This document shows, in pieces, positions 8,744 to 18,408 of a stretch of 64,000 nucleotides of DNA. A program made the position numbers and the translations under genes. The number at the start of each line of letters is the position of its first letter. Position 1 is the first letter of the stretch. The notes under the pieces were generated by a model. It had not been told where the DNA came from. It searched no databases and saw only the letters and a list, made by a program, of their open reading frames with translations. Origin of the DNA: CAVQJU01 sp963755195 (GTDB lineage: Bacteria; Acidobacteriota; Vicinamibacteria; Vicinamibacterales; CAVVIG01); assembly GCA_963755195.1 (NCBI GenBank), contig CAVWIZ010000006.1:124001-188000 (forward strand). Reading direction: 5' to 3'.

Positions 8744-10076
8744 CCGCTTTCGCATCGCCTTGTCCGGCGCGGCTGTCGCGCTGACGCTGGTGTTCGCCGT
8801 CGGCTTTGCCCAGCGGAGCGAGCCAGACCGCGCCGCCGTGGTCGCGTCGTACATCGACGCCCACACCCGCGACGCGCTGGCGCTGCTCGAACGCGTTGTC
8901 AACATCAACAGCGGCACGCACAATCTCGACGGCGTGCGCGAGGTGGGCCGCATCTTTGGCGCCGAACTGAGCGCGCTCGGCTTCACGACCCAGTGGATCG
9001 ACGGCGCCCCGTGGCAGCGGGCCGGGCACCTGGTGGCCGAGCGCCCTGGAAAGAGTGTCAGCGGTACCAGCGCCCCGCGAGTCCTGCTCATCGGTCACCT
9101 CGACACCGTCTTCGAGCGCGACAGCCCGTTTCAACGGTTCGAACGCACGAGCCCAACAGAAGCGAAAGGCCCGGGCATCATCGACATGAAGGGCGGCGAC
9201 GTCATCGTCGTGCAGGCGCTCAAGGCGCTGGCCGCCGCGGGCGCGCTCGACGATTTGAATGTCGCGGTAGTCATGACCGGCGACGAGGAGTTGCCAGGCC
9301 GTCCGCTCGACCGTGCCCGCCAGGTTCTCGTCAACGCGGCGCGCGGCGCCGCCGTGGCCATCGGTTTCGAGGACGGTCCCGGCGATCCGCGCTACGCGGT
9401 GACGTCGCGGCGCGGCTCCAGTTCGTGGACGCTGCGTGTGGCCGGCACGTCGGCGCATTCATCGCAGGTGTTCCGCCCGGACATCGGACCCGGGGCGATT
9501 TTCGAAGCCGCCCGCATCCTCAACGGGTTCCGCGAAAAGCTCGCCGGCGAGGACCACCTGACATTCAACCCGGGCGCCATCGTCGGCGGCACCGAGGCGG
9601 AGTACGACGCCACGCAGGCGCGCGGGTCGGCCGCCGGCAAAGACAACGTGGTCGCCGGACGCGTCGTCGTGACGGGCGATCTGCGGGCGCTCTCCTACGA
9701 TCAGTTCGACCGCGCCAAGAAATCGATGCAAGAGATCGTGGCGGCCGCGATGCCTCACACACAGGGCACGCTGGTGTTCGACGATGGCTATCCGCCGATG
9801 GCGCCGACCGAAGGCAATACGCGTCTCCTCGAGATGTACAGTCGCGTCAGCCAGTCGCTGAAGCTGGGTCCCGTGTCCGCGGTCAGCCCCGACCGGGCCG
9901 GTGCGGCCGACGTGTCATTTGTGGCGGGCCAGGTCGGCATGGTGCTCGACGGGGTCGGTCTCATGGGACGGGACGGCCACACTCCCAACGAGACCGCCGA
10001 CCTGACGACGCTGCCGTCGCAGACCAAGCGCGCGGCGTTGCTGCTGCTGGGCCTGGCGCGGGCTCGCGAGCCATGA
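8730..10076 (+). CDS. M20-family zinc metallopeptidase (glutamate carboxypeptidase / CPG2-like), exported
   Basis: 448 residues. Zinc-site motifs are visible: HLDTV (His about 123, Asp 125), IDMKGGD (about 151-157) and GDEELPG (catalytic Glu pair near 184). The middle segment is the dimerisation domain. The N-terminus is a signal peptide (about residues 11-27). The nominal GTG start at 8730 lies inside the family A repeat; TTG at 8760 would give a shorter signal peptide outside the repeat and may be the original start. It probably hydrolyses C-terminal glutamate or a related amide in the periplasm. Confidence 0.88.
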   Translation: MNLEPRFRIALSGAAVALTLVFAVGFAQRSEPDRAAVVASYIDAHTRDALALLERVVNINSGTHNLDGVREVGRIFGAELSALGFTTQWIDGAPWQRAGHLVAERPGKSVSGTSAPRVLLIGHLDTVFERDSPFQRFERTSPTEAKGPGIIDMKGGDVIVVQALKALAAAGALDDLNVAVVMTGDEELPGRPLDRARQVLVNAARGAAVAIGFEDGPGDPRYAVTSRRGSSSWTLRVAGTSAHSSQVFRPDIGPGAIFEAARILNGFREKLAGEDHLTFNPGAIVGGTEAEYDATQARGSAAGKDNVVAGRVVVTGDLRALSYDQFDRAKKSMQEIVAAAMPHTQGTLVFDDGYPPMAPTEGNTRLLEMYSRVSQSLKLGPVSAVSPDRAGAADVSFVAGQVGMVLDGVGLMGRDGHTPNETADLTTLPSQTKRAALLLLGLARAREP

Positions 10077-10091
10077 TGCTGCCGGAGGCAG

Positions 10092-10125
10092 GAACCGTGA
10101 ACCGTGAACCGTGAACCGTGAACCC
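10092..10125. repeat. Word repeat, family A, single arm
   Basis: Three to four tandem copies of the 8-base word CGTGAACC lie in the 54-base spacer between the M20 peptidase and the cystathionine beta-synthase gene. Unlike the copy at 8653 there is no inverted partner. Confidence 0.85.
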
Positions 10126-10130
10126 GAAGC

Positions 10131-11498
10131 ATGAGCAAGATCGCCAACAACATTCTCGACGCCATCGGCCACACGCCGATGGTCCGCATCAACAGCATCA
10201 CGCGCGGCGTCGTCTCCGCCACGGTGGTCGCCAAGCTCGAGACGTTCAACCCCGGCAACTCGATCAAAGACCGCATGGCGGTGAAGATGATCGAAGACGC
10301 CGAGCGCAGCGGGTTGCTGAAGCCCGGCGGCACGATCATCGAGGGCACCTCGGGCAACACGGGGATGGGGCTCGCGATTGCCGCGGTCGTCAAGGGCTAC
10401 AAGTGCGTGTTCACCACGACCGACAAGCAATCGAAGGAAAAAATCGACGCGCTGAAGGCGTTTGGCGCCGAGGTCATCATCTGCCCGACCAACGTCGCTC
10501 CTGAAGACCCGCGGTCGTACTACTCGGTGTCGTCCCGTCTGGCGGCGGAGATTCCAAATTCCTGGAAGGCCAATCAGTACGACAACCTGTCGAACACCGC
10601 GGCGCACTACGAGCAGACGGGCCCGGAGATCTGGGAGCAGACCGACGGGCGCGTGACGCACCTGGTGGTGGGCGTCGGCACGGGTGGAACGGTGACGGGC
10701 GTCGGGCGGTATCTCAAGGAGCGCAACACGGCGATCAAGGTGTGGGGCATCGACACGTACGGGTCGGTGTTCAAGAAGTTCAAGGAAACCGGGATCTTCG
10801 ACAAGCACGAGATCTATCCCTATATCACCGAGGGCATCGGCGAAGACTTCCTTCCTCGCAACGTGGATTTCAGCGTCATCGATCACTTTGAAAAGGTGAC
10901 GGACAAGGATGCCGCGCTCATGACCCGGCGGCTCGCGCGCGAGGAGGGGATTTTCGCAGGCAACTCGGCCGGTTCGGCGATGGCCGGTCTGCTGCAGCTC
11001 AAGGATCAGTTTCATGACGGCGATCTCGTCGTCGTGATTTTTCACGATCACGGCTCGCGCTATCTCGGCAAGATGTTCAACGATGACTGGATGCGCGAGA
11101 AGGGTTTCATCGAGAAGACCGGCATGGCGGCCCGCGATCTGGTGGCCGCCGGCCTGTCGGGCGAGCTGTTCTCGCTCGAGTGCAACGAACCCGTCGCGCA
11201 GGCCATCCGCGTGATGAGCGAGCACGATTTCTCGCAGATTTCGGTGACGCACGACAAGCGGCTGGTCGGCTCGCTGAACGAGGCCCACCTCTACGAGGAG
11301 CTGGTGCGCGATCCCGGCATCAAGAGCCATCCCGTCGAGTCGATCATGCAGCCCGCATTCCCGTTCGTGGACGTGTCCACCCCGGTCGACCTGCTGGCGA
11401 CCATGATCACCCCGCACAACCCGGCCGTGCTGGTGCGCGACTTCAAGACAGAGAAGACCTTCATCATCACACGCAGCGACCTCATACGGGTGTTGTAG
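10131..11498 (+). CDS. Cystathionine beta-synthase (PLP enzyme with C-terminal CBS pair)
   Basis: 455 residues. The N-terminal ~320 residues are a fold-type II PLP domain: GNSIKDRMA holds the Schiff-base lysine (about K46), EGTSGNTGMGLA is the substrate loop, and VGVGTGGTVTGVGRYL binds the PLP phosphate. Residues about 335-455 form a Bateman (CBS) pair. This layout is that of cystathionine beta-synthase, condensing serine and homocysteine; O-acetylserine-dependent cysteine synthesis is an alternative. It starts 5 bases after a family A repeat. Confidence 0.9.
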   Translation: MSKIANNILDAIGHTPMVRINSITRGVVSATVVAKLETFNPGNSIKDRMAVKMIEDAERSGLLKPGGTIIEGTSGNTGMGLAIAAVVKGYKCVFTTTDKQSKEKIDALKAFGAEVIICPTNVAPEDPRSYYSVSSRLAAEIPNSWKANQYDNLSNTAAHYEQTGPEIWEQTDGRVTHLVVGVGTGGTVTGVGRYLKERNTAIKVWGIDTYGSVFKKFKETGIFDKHEIYPYITEGIGEDFLPRNVDFSVIDHFEKVTDKDAALMTRRLAREEGIFAGNSAGSAMAGLLQLKDQFHDGDLVVVIFHDHGSRYLGKMFNDDWMREKGFIEKTGMAARDLVAAGLSGELFSLECNEPVAQAIRVMSEHDFSQISVTHDKRLVGSLNEAHLYEELVRDPGIKSHPVESIMQPAFPFVDVSTPVDLLATMITPHNPAVLVRDFKTEKTFIITRSDLIRVL

Positions 11499-11596
11499 GT
11501 TCGAGAGGTTCAACAGCATCAAGCCGCGCCGGCGAATTGAATTCTGAGTAGGGACAAGCGACGAGCGCGCGCGAGGTTGGCTACGCGTGGCCGGGA

Positions 11597-11983
11597 TTAC
11601 TGCGGCAACTGACCGAGCAGCGGCACGTCCTTCAGCTCCGGCGCCTTTGGCAGCGACAGCACGTACGCGTAGATGTCGGCCGCCTGGGCGTCGGACATGA
11701 CCTTCTGGCTGTAGGTCGGCATTCCCGCCGTCCGTGGCTGGCGGAGATACTGGACGAACGGCTGCTGCGCCATCCGCTGAGGAAGCAGACGCGGGCCGTT
11801 CCCGGTCTGTGCGTTATAGCCGTGGCAGGCGTAGCAGCTGTAGGACAGATACACGTCCTTGCCAGAAGTCGCGTTCCCCGTGGTGGCCGGCGCGGCCGGC
11901 CGCGCGCCTGCCGCTGGCGCCTGCGCACTCGACGCGCCCGCAGTCATCCACACAACGACGAGTGAGACGAGCACTGTCTTCAT
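11597..11983 (-). CDS. Mono-haem c-type cytochrome, exported
   Basis: 128 residues from ATG at 11983, which gives a signal peptide (MKTVLVSLVVVWMTAGASSA). A single haem site reads CYACHG, and a candidate axial Met lies in the GMPTYSQKVMSD region. Periplasmic electron carrier; the partner enzyme is not clear. It may form one transcription unit with the upstream TPP enzyme, which is on the same strand. Confidence 0.85.
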   Translation of the reverse strand: MKTVLVSLVVVWMTAGASSAQAPAAGARPAAPATTGNATSGKDVYLSYSCYACHGYNAQTGNGPRLLPQRMAQQPFVQYLRQPRTAGMPTYSQKVMSDAQAADIYAYVLSLPKAPELKDVPLLGQLPQ

Positions 11984-12070
11984 GTGGCAACCCCCTGCCC
12001 TTTGGCCCACGTGATCAGTTTCCAGGTTCGCGTAACGTCCGCCTTCAGGCGGCCGCTACAGAGTTGCTGC

Positions 12071-13960
12071 TCAGCGCGGCTGTGTGACGACGTCGAGCAG
12101 CACTGGCTCTCCACGCTTCACACGCTCGATGCCGCGCTTGAGCGCGGGACCCAGATCCTTCGGATTGTCGATCGGCCCTTCGGCATACATGCCGTACGCC
12201 TCGGCCATCTTCGCGTAGCTGATATTGGGCTCGCGAATCACCGTGCCGATGTGCGCGCGCGTGCCGCCCCGGTTGCGGACCGCGCACTGCAGCTGCACGT
12301 ACATGACTTCCTGATGGTAGCCACGGTTGTTGTGCATGATGGTCAGCAGCGGGATCTTGTGATGCACCGCCGTCCACAGCACGCCCGGCGCGTAGTTCAG
12401 ATCGCCGTCGGTCTGGATGTTGACCGGAATGCGGCCCGTGCCCCGCATGGCAAGCGCCGCACCCACAGCGGCCGGTGCGCCGTAGCCCATGCCGCCGCCG
12501 CCCTGGCCGCCGAGATAGCTGTAGGTCTTGTCCATGTTCCACAGCCGCAGCGGCCAGAAGCTGAAGAACGACGCCGGCGACACGAGCGACCAGTCCTCGT
12601 TCTTGAGCAGCGGCCACAGCTCCGTGGTCACGCGCGCGGTGCTGATCGGGCTCGAGTCCCAGCCGTGCCGTGCCTGCGTCAATCGCCTGCTTCCGCGCCT
12701 CGACGTTGGCCTCGGCGTGCTTGCGCCCGCGCTGCTCGAAGAACGCGCGTCGATCCGGCGTGACGAGCTTCCTCACTTCTTCGATGAGCGCCGGCAGCGA
12801 GGCTTCGGCATCGGCCGCCACGACCATGTCGGCCTGCACCGGGCTCGCCGAGCACGTTGAAGTTCTGCGTCGGGAGCAGTTCGGCCGCGCTGATGCTGAT
12901 TCGCTTCGTTGTCCCTCCGGCGGTGGCGGTGGCGTTGCCGCCAAAACCGACCACACCCTCGAGCATCAACTGGAGATCCGGCCTGCCCCGCGCCGTCGCC
13001 CGCCGAGGGGATGCCGCGACGGAAAGTTGATGCGCTCGCCGCCGACGTTGACCGGCATCTGCAGCAGCTCGGCGAGCTCCACCATGCAGCTTGAGGCCCG
13101 CCTCGGTGCGCACGGCACGACCCGCGTGCACCTTCGGGTTCTCCGCGGCGACGAGCATCTTCGCGATCTCGCGCACCGATCCGAGATCCGCCGCCGGCGG
13201 CGACGGCATCACCAGCTTCGGCATCGCCGGCCGGCGCGTCGAGGGGATCCTTCTGGATGCGGCTGTCGGCGACGATGAGCACCGGCGCCATGGGCGGGGT
13301 CATCATCAGCTTGTAGGCGCGGAACATCGAGCCGGTGAACTGATTCAGATCGCTCGGGCTGGTGGTCCCACTTCACGTAGTCGCGCACCAGCGCCGCGAT
13401 GTCGACTGGCGTTGTGCGCGGGCACGGCGCCTTCGACGTCGACGCCCGCGATCATGAAGACCGGCACGCGGTCGCAGTAGGCGTTGTAGATCGCCATCGC
13501 CGCGTGCTGGATGCCGATGACGCCGTGCAGCAGCGCGAGCATCGGCTTGCCGTCGGCCTTGGCATAGCCGTGCGCCATCGCGACCGACGATTCCTCGTGC
13601 AGGCACGTGAGGAACTCGGGAGGTTGACCCTCTCCGTAGTTGATCAGTGACTCGTGCAGTCCTTCGAAGCTCGATCCGGGATTGGCCGCGACGTACTCGA
13701 ATGCCGAGCGCCCGGATCACGTCCACCATGAAGTCGGACTGCGGCAGCTCGATGTGGCGCGACGCAACCTGGGGGGGCGGCGCCGTCTCTCGTGAGGCTT
13801 GCGCCGGCGACGGCGGCGCGGCCGCGGGTCGGGCCGGCTGCGCCTGGGGTTGCGGCGTCTGCGCACCGATCGACGGCGGCGCGACGATCGCCGCGGCGCC
13901 TACGGCTGCGCCCTTGAGGAACCCGCGCCGGCCAACGGAGCCCTTCGGTAATTTCGCCAC
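12071..13960 (-). pseudogene. Tat-exported thiamine-pyrophosphate enzyme (acetolactate synthase-like), read with nine single-base frameshifts
   Basis: Start GTG at 13960 with AGGAGG five bases upstream. The N-terminus has a twin-arginine signal (GRRGFLKGAAVGAA). TPP-enzyme motifs survive across frames: CLHEESSVAMAHGYAKADGKP with the cofactor-activating Glu, and the C-terminal metal/TPP site QTDGDLNY ... MHNNRGY. Conserved segments join only if one base is removed near 13699, 13407, 13357, 13228, 13086, 13000, 12978, 12842 and 12674. All nine are insertions, so the total length stays divisible by three and a 626-residue protein results. No internal stop remains after correction. Either a broken gene or, more likely, sequence error. 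Substrate unknown. Confidence 0.75.
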
Positions 13961-14088
13961 GTGCACCTCCTGCCTCTTTGCGGCCGGATGGTAGCACGAC
14001 TGCGGTTGAGCCAATGCCTACTTCGGCGCCGACCGCTCCACGGGCTCAACCGCCTGCCTCACGCTTGTGCCTTCTGAGTGGCTCCTCG

Positions 14089-15603
14089 TCAGTTGCCTCC
14101 CGACCCGACAATCGTCATGAACTGCTGATGCGGACCCGGATTGCCGTGGATCGGCACGTGTTGGGCCACATCCAGCCTGAGCCGTTGAATGTTCTGCTGC
14201 AGCGCCCTCATGTTCGGGTTCGCGGCCGGCGGTTGCGCACCGGCGGCAGGCGGACCGTAGAGATCGGCGTTCACCAGGATCTTCTCCGTTGGCAGATACG
14301 CGATCAGCATGTTCGAGTTGTGATTCAGGCCCTGCACCGGGTGCAGTTCCAGCGTGCGCACGCCGTCGCTCAGCACGTACTTCTGATTGACCGTCTCGAT
14401 TGGAGGAACCCGGTTTCCCGAGAACCATGGGTAACGGGACGACAGGAGGTCCGGCTGCAGCGTGCGCGCTGACGGATAGAAGAACACGTCTTCGTAGAAT
14501 TCCCGATTCGCCTGGTGCGTCACCACCGTGGCTCCGTGTGCGACGTACGTCCGCAATCCGCCCGAGTGATCGAAATGATGATGCGTGTTGACCACATACT
14601 GGATCGGCTTGCCCGGCACGAGCTTCTGCACTTCGGCAATCACCGCCAGCGAGCGGTTTTCGTCTTGTGGCGCTTCGACCACCGCGGCAAAGTCCTTGAA
14701 CTCCACGAGCACGCTGTTGTGCGAGCCGCCGGCAACCAGCCAGATGCCGTTGCCCAGTCGCTGCGACTGCACGACGACGGCCGGGATCGTGGCCGACCTG
14801 ACCGCGTCGGGAACCGTCAACGCGGCAGCCGCGGGGTTCGGTTGCGCCGCGGTGACCCGGACTTCCATCCAATTGTGACCGGGATTCAACCGGGGATCGC
14901 CCTGGTGTGAATGCAGCACCGTCGGGAACTTCACGCCGTTGTAGTCCTTGTATTCAGAGTACCGATGCTCGTACACCATGTCGCCGAACACGGGATTCGG
15001 CACCCAGGTCTGTACGCGCTCGAGCAGGTTCTGCGCGTTGATCGTCCCGTTGACCTTGTACTTGCCGAGGGCCGTGAACGACACGATCGTCACCTTGCTG
15101 GCGCCGATCGTCATCGACACAGCCGTGGGGTTGGCGCCGGCCGCCATGGCGCCTTTGAGGAAACCGTGCGGGCTCAGCCAGATGTCGAGTTGCCGCACTT
15201 CCGCGTTCGCCGGCGAGGCCGTCGCCGTCGTGCCCTGTACGTTCCACGAGATGTTGCCGCTGACGATGTTGACTTGCCGCTGTTCGCCTTGAATCGGAGT
15301 CCCGCCTCCGCCCTGGGGCGGGTAGGTTCCCTGCCGGCGCGTGAGCTCTTCTCGCGACGACCGGTTGTCGTAATCGATGACCCGCGTGTAGCTGGTCATC
15401 TCGAACCGCGGCCAATCCTGATCGGCCGCGTAACTCTGGCCGACCGCGGCATTCCAACCCGTGCCCGAATACTGAATCGATTTCACATTGGCGGCGCCCA
15501 TCGCCGTCGACGCAGCCTGCAGAACAGCCCTGGCATCCTGCGCGGAGGCCGCGCCGGCCATCAGCCCGATAACGGTGACGAGGAAAGGTATCTTCTGAGC
15601 CAT
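14089..15603 (-). CDS. MBL-fold metallo-hydrolase, exported
   Basis: About 504 residues. The ATG at 15603 is favoured over the adjacent ATG at 15606 because AGGAGG lies four rather than one base upstream. A signal peptide (KIPFLVTVIGLMAGAASA) is followed by ~240 residues of a beta-rich, lipoprotein-carrier-like domain. A metallo-beta-lactamase fold then carries THHHFDHSGG (residues about 337-346), the metal ligands HxHxDH. Reaction unknown; the family includes lactonases, thioesterases and alkylsulfatase-like enzymes. Confidence 0.85.
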   Translation of the reverse strand: MAQKIPFLVTVIGLMAGAASAQDARAVLQAASTAMGAANVKSIQYSGTGWNAAVGQSYAADQDWPRFEMTSYTRVIDYDNRSSREELTRRQGTYPPQGGGGTPIQGEQRQVNIVSGNISWNVQGTTATASPANAEVRQLDIWLSPHGFLKGAMAAGANPTAVSMTIGASKVTIVSFTALGKYKVNGTINAQNLLERVQTWVPNPVFGDMVYEHRYSEYKDYNGVKFPTVLHSHQGDPRLNPGHNWMEVRVTAAQPNPAAAALTVPDAVRSATIPAVVVQSQRLGNGIWLVAGGSHNSVLVEFKDFAAVVEAPQDENRSLAVIAEVQKLVPGKPIQYVVNTHHHFDHSGGLRTYVAHGATVVTHQANREFYEDVFFYPSARTLQPDLLSSRYPWFSGNRVPPIETVNQKYVLSDGVRTLELHPVQGLNHNSNMLIAYLPTEKILVNADLYGPPAAGAQPPAANPNMRALQQNIQRLRLDVAQHVPIHGNPGPHQQFMTIVGSGGN

Positions 15604-15807
15604 CATTCCTCCTTCGGCCAACCACCCATGGAATGTGCCGAAGGATACAGCGAATGGATGAGACGTTCCAGCACGATCGGCCACGGCGAGCTCGCGCAGT
15701 GCCGTCACGGTTCCGTTAGAAAAACCCCAGATTCTTCCCGTCCTGACAGCCCGGGCCCCCAACAGCCGATATGGTCATAAATAGGGGACTGAACCGAGGA
15801 GGCTTCT

Positions 15808-16404
15808 GTGCGGGTACTGCGAATGTCGGCGGCGATGATTGTCGCGGCAGTTCTGGCTGGTGCCTCGGCCACGTTCCTGAGTCTTGTGGACGCGGGTCGC
15901 GAAATCGACGGGTCGCTGTCGCGGCTCGAACGCCAGGCCGTTGCCCTCCACGGCACGACCAGCGACTCGATGGCTCATGGAGCGCCAGCCGAGGCCGTCA
16001 ACCGGCCGCGCCCTTCTCTGAGAAAGGGGATCGATGCCTTCGCGGCCAACGCCGACCGCATTGTCCGCGAGTCGGCGACGCCGCCGCTCGGCGGAATCGC
16101 GCAGTGGGTGGGCGAACAGCTCGACCTCGTGCCAGACGTCCAGGCGATCGACAAAGCCTACGGCGAGTACCTCGAGCAGACGAAGCAGACGCTGGCCGAA
16201 TCCCGTCAAACAGAATCGGCGGCGACGCTCGCCCGTCGGCTGCTCGATCTGGGCTCCGAGCAGTTGGTCCAGCGTGTCGAAGATGCGCGCGATCGGACTC
16301 GAGAAGCCGTCGCCCGCTCGCTCAACGGCCTTCAGTTGATCACATTCATCAGCATCGGCATCGCCGCGCTCGTCGTCGGCCTCACCCCCGATCAGTATTC
16401 GTAA
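15808..16404 (+). CDS. Hypothetical membrane protein, helix bundle between two transmembrane segments
   Basis: 198 residues from GTG at 15808, with AGGAGG at 15797-15802 fixing the start. Hydrophobic helices at about 6-26 and 175-192 flank a charged, helix-rich region (about 28-170) probably outside the membrane. The layout resembles the sensor part of a chemoreceptor or histidine kinase without any signalling domain; the frame ends 7 residues after the second helix. Family not recognised. Confidence 0.65.
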   Translation: MRVLRMSAAMIVAAVLAGASATFLSLVDAGREIDGSLSRLERQAVALHGTTSDSMAHGAPAEAVNRPRPSLRKGIDAFAANADRIVRESATPPLGGIAQWVGEQLDLVPDVQAIDKAYGEYLEQTKQTLAESRQTESAATLARRLLDLGSEQLVQRVEDARDRTREAVARSLNGLQLITFISIGIAALVVGLTPDQYS

Positions 16405-16430
16405 ACAACGAGCCTGTGACTAGATCACGT

Positions 16431-16498
16431 AGCCACAGAGACACAGAGATCGCAGAGGGCTTCTCTTCAAGAAGAGCTCTTTGTGTCCTTTGTGGCTC
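16431..16498. repeat. Palindromic word repeat, family B variant (AGCCACAGAG / CTTTGTGGCT)
   Basis: The left arm AGCCACAGAGACACAGAG is matched imperfectly by the right arm CTTTGTGTCCTTTGTGGCT, and the centre TTCTCTTCAAGAAGAG is itself a near-palindrome. The spacer therefore folds as one long hairpin. It ends 21 bases before the DDAH start codon. Confidence 0.85.
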
Positions 16499-16519
16499 GG
16501 TGGCTTCGTACGTTTTCAC

Positions 16520-17284
16520 ATGCTGATTGCCGCCACGCGCGAGGTCAGCTCGGCCATCAATCGCTGCGAGCTGACGCACCTGGTCCGGGAGGCGATCGAC
16601 GTCGATCGGGCGCGCGCGCAGCATCGCGCGTACGAACGCACGCTCGAGGAGGCAGGCTGCACGATCGTGCGCGTCGAGGCGGCGCCCGAGCTGCCTGATG
16701 CGATGTTCGTCGAGGATGCGGCCGTCGTCCTCGATGAGGTGGCGATTGTCATGCGGCCCGGCGCGCCATCGCGGCGCGCGGAGACACGGGCGGTGGCCGA
16801 GCTGGTGGGCCGCTACCGTCCGCTGAGGTTCATCGAGGCGCCCGGAACGATCGACGGGGGTGATGTCCTGGTGGCGGGCCGGAGTGTCTTTGTCGGACTC
16901 TCCGGACGGACCAACGGGGCGGCCGTCGACCAGATGCGTGCCATCCTGCAGCCGCTGGGCTATGTGGTCCGCGCGGTGCCCGTGACCGGCTGTCTGCACC
17001 TCAAGTCGGCGGTGGCCGCGCTGGCCGACGATCGGTTGCTCCTCAACGCAGAGTGGGTCGATCGCGAACAGTTCGCGCCCTTCGATGTCGTTGATGTCGA
17101 TCCTCATGAACCCTACGCCGCGAACATTGTCAGGGTGGCCGACGACCTGGTGTATCCCGTCGCCTTTCCGCGCACGCGCGAGCGGATCGAGCGGAGCGGC
17201 CTTCGTGTGCGGACGGTCGACGTGAGCGAAATCGCCAAAGCGGAGGGCGCGGTGACCTGCTGCAGCCTGATCTTCACGGGTTGA
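16520..17284 (+). CDS. Dimethylarginine dimethylaminohydrolase-family protein (DDAH-like amidinotransferase fold)
   Basis: 254 residues from ATG at 16520, the same length as bacterial DDAH. The family landmarks are present: DAMFVEDAAVV, GTIDGGDVLVAGR, catalytic His in GCLHLKSAV (about H160) and catalytic Cys in VTCCS (about C247/C248). It probably hydrolyses methylated arginine or a related guanidine to citrulline-type products; ornithine- or arginine-directed activity is possible. A strong ribosome-binding site is not seen. It follows the family B hairpin directly. Confidence 0.85.
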   Translation: MLIAATREVSSAINRCELTHLVREAIDVDRARAQHRAYERTLEEAGCTIVRVEAAPELPDAMFVEDAAVVLDEVAIVMRPGAPSRRAETRAVAELVGRYRPLRFIEAPGTIDGGDVLVAGRSVFVGLSGRTNGAAVDQMRAILQPLGYVVRAVPVTGCLHLKSAVAALADDRLLLNAEWVDREQFAPFDVVDVDPHEPYAANIVRVADDLVYPVAFPRTRERIERSGLRVRTVDVSEIAKAEGAVTCCSLIFTG

Positions 17285-17338
17285 GGCGCGAAACAGATTT
17301 CCTTGCGGTAGAATACGGCCGTTCAGGAGGGTGTTCTG

Positions 17339-18406
17339 ATGAGGTTCCTTCGCGCGCCCCGCGTGCTCTTGGCCTCGGCCTGTCTTCTCGCGTCTCTCGT
17401 GGGCGCCCTCGTCGCCGCCGAGCGGTCGGCGGCTTCGATGGCGTCGGCCGCGACGTCGTTTCTGACGAGTCTGTCGCCTGAACAGCGGCAGAAGGCGACC
17501 TTTGCTTTCGAATCCGACGAGCGGCTGCGCTGGCACTTCATTCCGAGCGAGGGCTTCCCTCGCAAAGGATTGACGCTCAAGGAAATGAGCGAGCCGCAGC
17601 GCGAACGCGTCCACGGGCTGATGAAGGCCGGGTTGAGCCAGCGCGGTTATCTCACGGCCAAACAGATCATTGACCTCGAAACCCTGCTCGGGCAGATCGA
17701 GCAAGGCGTCACGGCCCGGGGCGGCCGTGGCGAGGGCATGGTTCGCGATCCGGAGAAGTACTACGTTTCGGTCTTCGGGACGCCGTCGAGCAAGGCCACC
17801 TGGGGCTGGCGGGTCGAAGGGCACCACGTCTCGCTGCAGTTCACCATCGTCAACGGCACGCTCGTCGCGAACTCGCCGTTTTTCTTCGGATCGAACCCGG
17901 CCGAAGTGCTGGAGGGCCCGCAGAAGGGACTGCGCATTCTGGCGCAGCGCGAAGACACGGCCCGCGCGCTGGTGATGGCGCTCGACACGGCCCAGCGGGG
18001 CCAGGCGGTCCTGCAGAACGTCGCGCCGAACGACATCGCGACGGGGAACAAGCTGACCGTGGACCCGCTGTCACCGGTTGGCGTCACGGCGAGCACGCTC
18101 ACGCCCGCGCAGCGCGACATGCTGATGCAGGTGATCACCGCCTACACATCGGCGATGGCCGACGACATCGCGGCCGAGCGGATGGCACAACTCAAAACGG
18201 CGGGCCTCGACAAGATTTCGTTCGCCTGGGCGGGCGAGCTCGAGCGCGGCAAGAAGCACTACTACCGCGTCCAGGGGCCGACGTTCCTCATCGAGTTCAA
18301 CAATACGCAGAACAACGGCAACCACATCCATTCCGTCTGGCGCGACTTCGCCGGTGACTTCGGCCGGGATCTGCTGCGAGAGCACCTCAAGAGCGTCGCG
18401 CACTAG
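17339..18406 (+). CDS. DUF3500-domain exported protein
   Basis: 355 residues. An AGGAGG element lies about 7 bases before the ATG, and the N-terminus is a signal peptide (about residues 1-27). The rest matches DUF3500 in style, including WHFIPSEGFPRKGL, YYVSVFG, WGWRVEGHH, QFTIVNG and the C-terminal IHSVWRDF with NNTQNNGNHIH. The His-rich positions suggest metal binding, but no function is established. A family B hairpin begins right after the stop. Confidence 0.85.
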   Translation: MRFLRAPRVLLASACLLASLVGALVAAERSAASMASAATSFLTSLSPEQRQKATFAFESDERLRWHFIPSEGFPRKGLTLKEMSEPQRERVHGLMKAGLSQRGYLTAKQIIDLETLLGQIEQGVTARGGRGEGMVRDPEKYYVSVFGTPSSKATWGWRVEGHHVSLQFTIVNGTLVANSPFFFGSNPAEVLEGPQKGLRILAQREDTARALVMALDTAQRGQAVLQNVAPNDIATGNKLTVDPLSPVGVTASTLTPAQRDMLMQVITAYTSAMADDIAAERMAQLKTAGLDKISFAWAGELERGKKHYYRVQGPTFLIEFNNTQNNGNHIHSVWRDFAGDFGRDLLREHLKSVAH

Positions 18407-18408
18407 GA

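Noticed and set aside
11499..11596. Possible tRNA or small RNA in the 98-base gap after cystathionine beta-synthase
   Set aside because: No cloverleaf, no GGTTCRA T-loop in a proper frame, no CCA; nothing supportable seen.
12071..13960. Programmed frameshifting in the TPP enzyme
   Set aside because: The nine sites share no slippery motif and occur in different sequence contexts, and similar single-base insertions occur in several unrelated genes.
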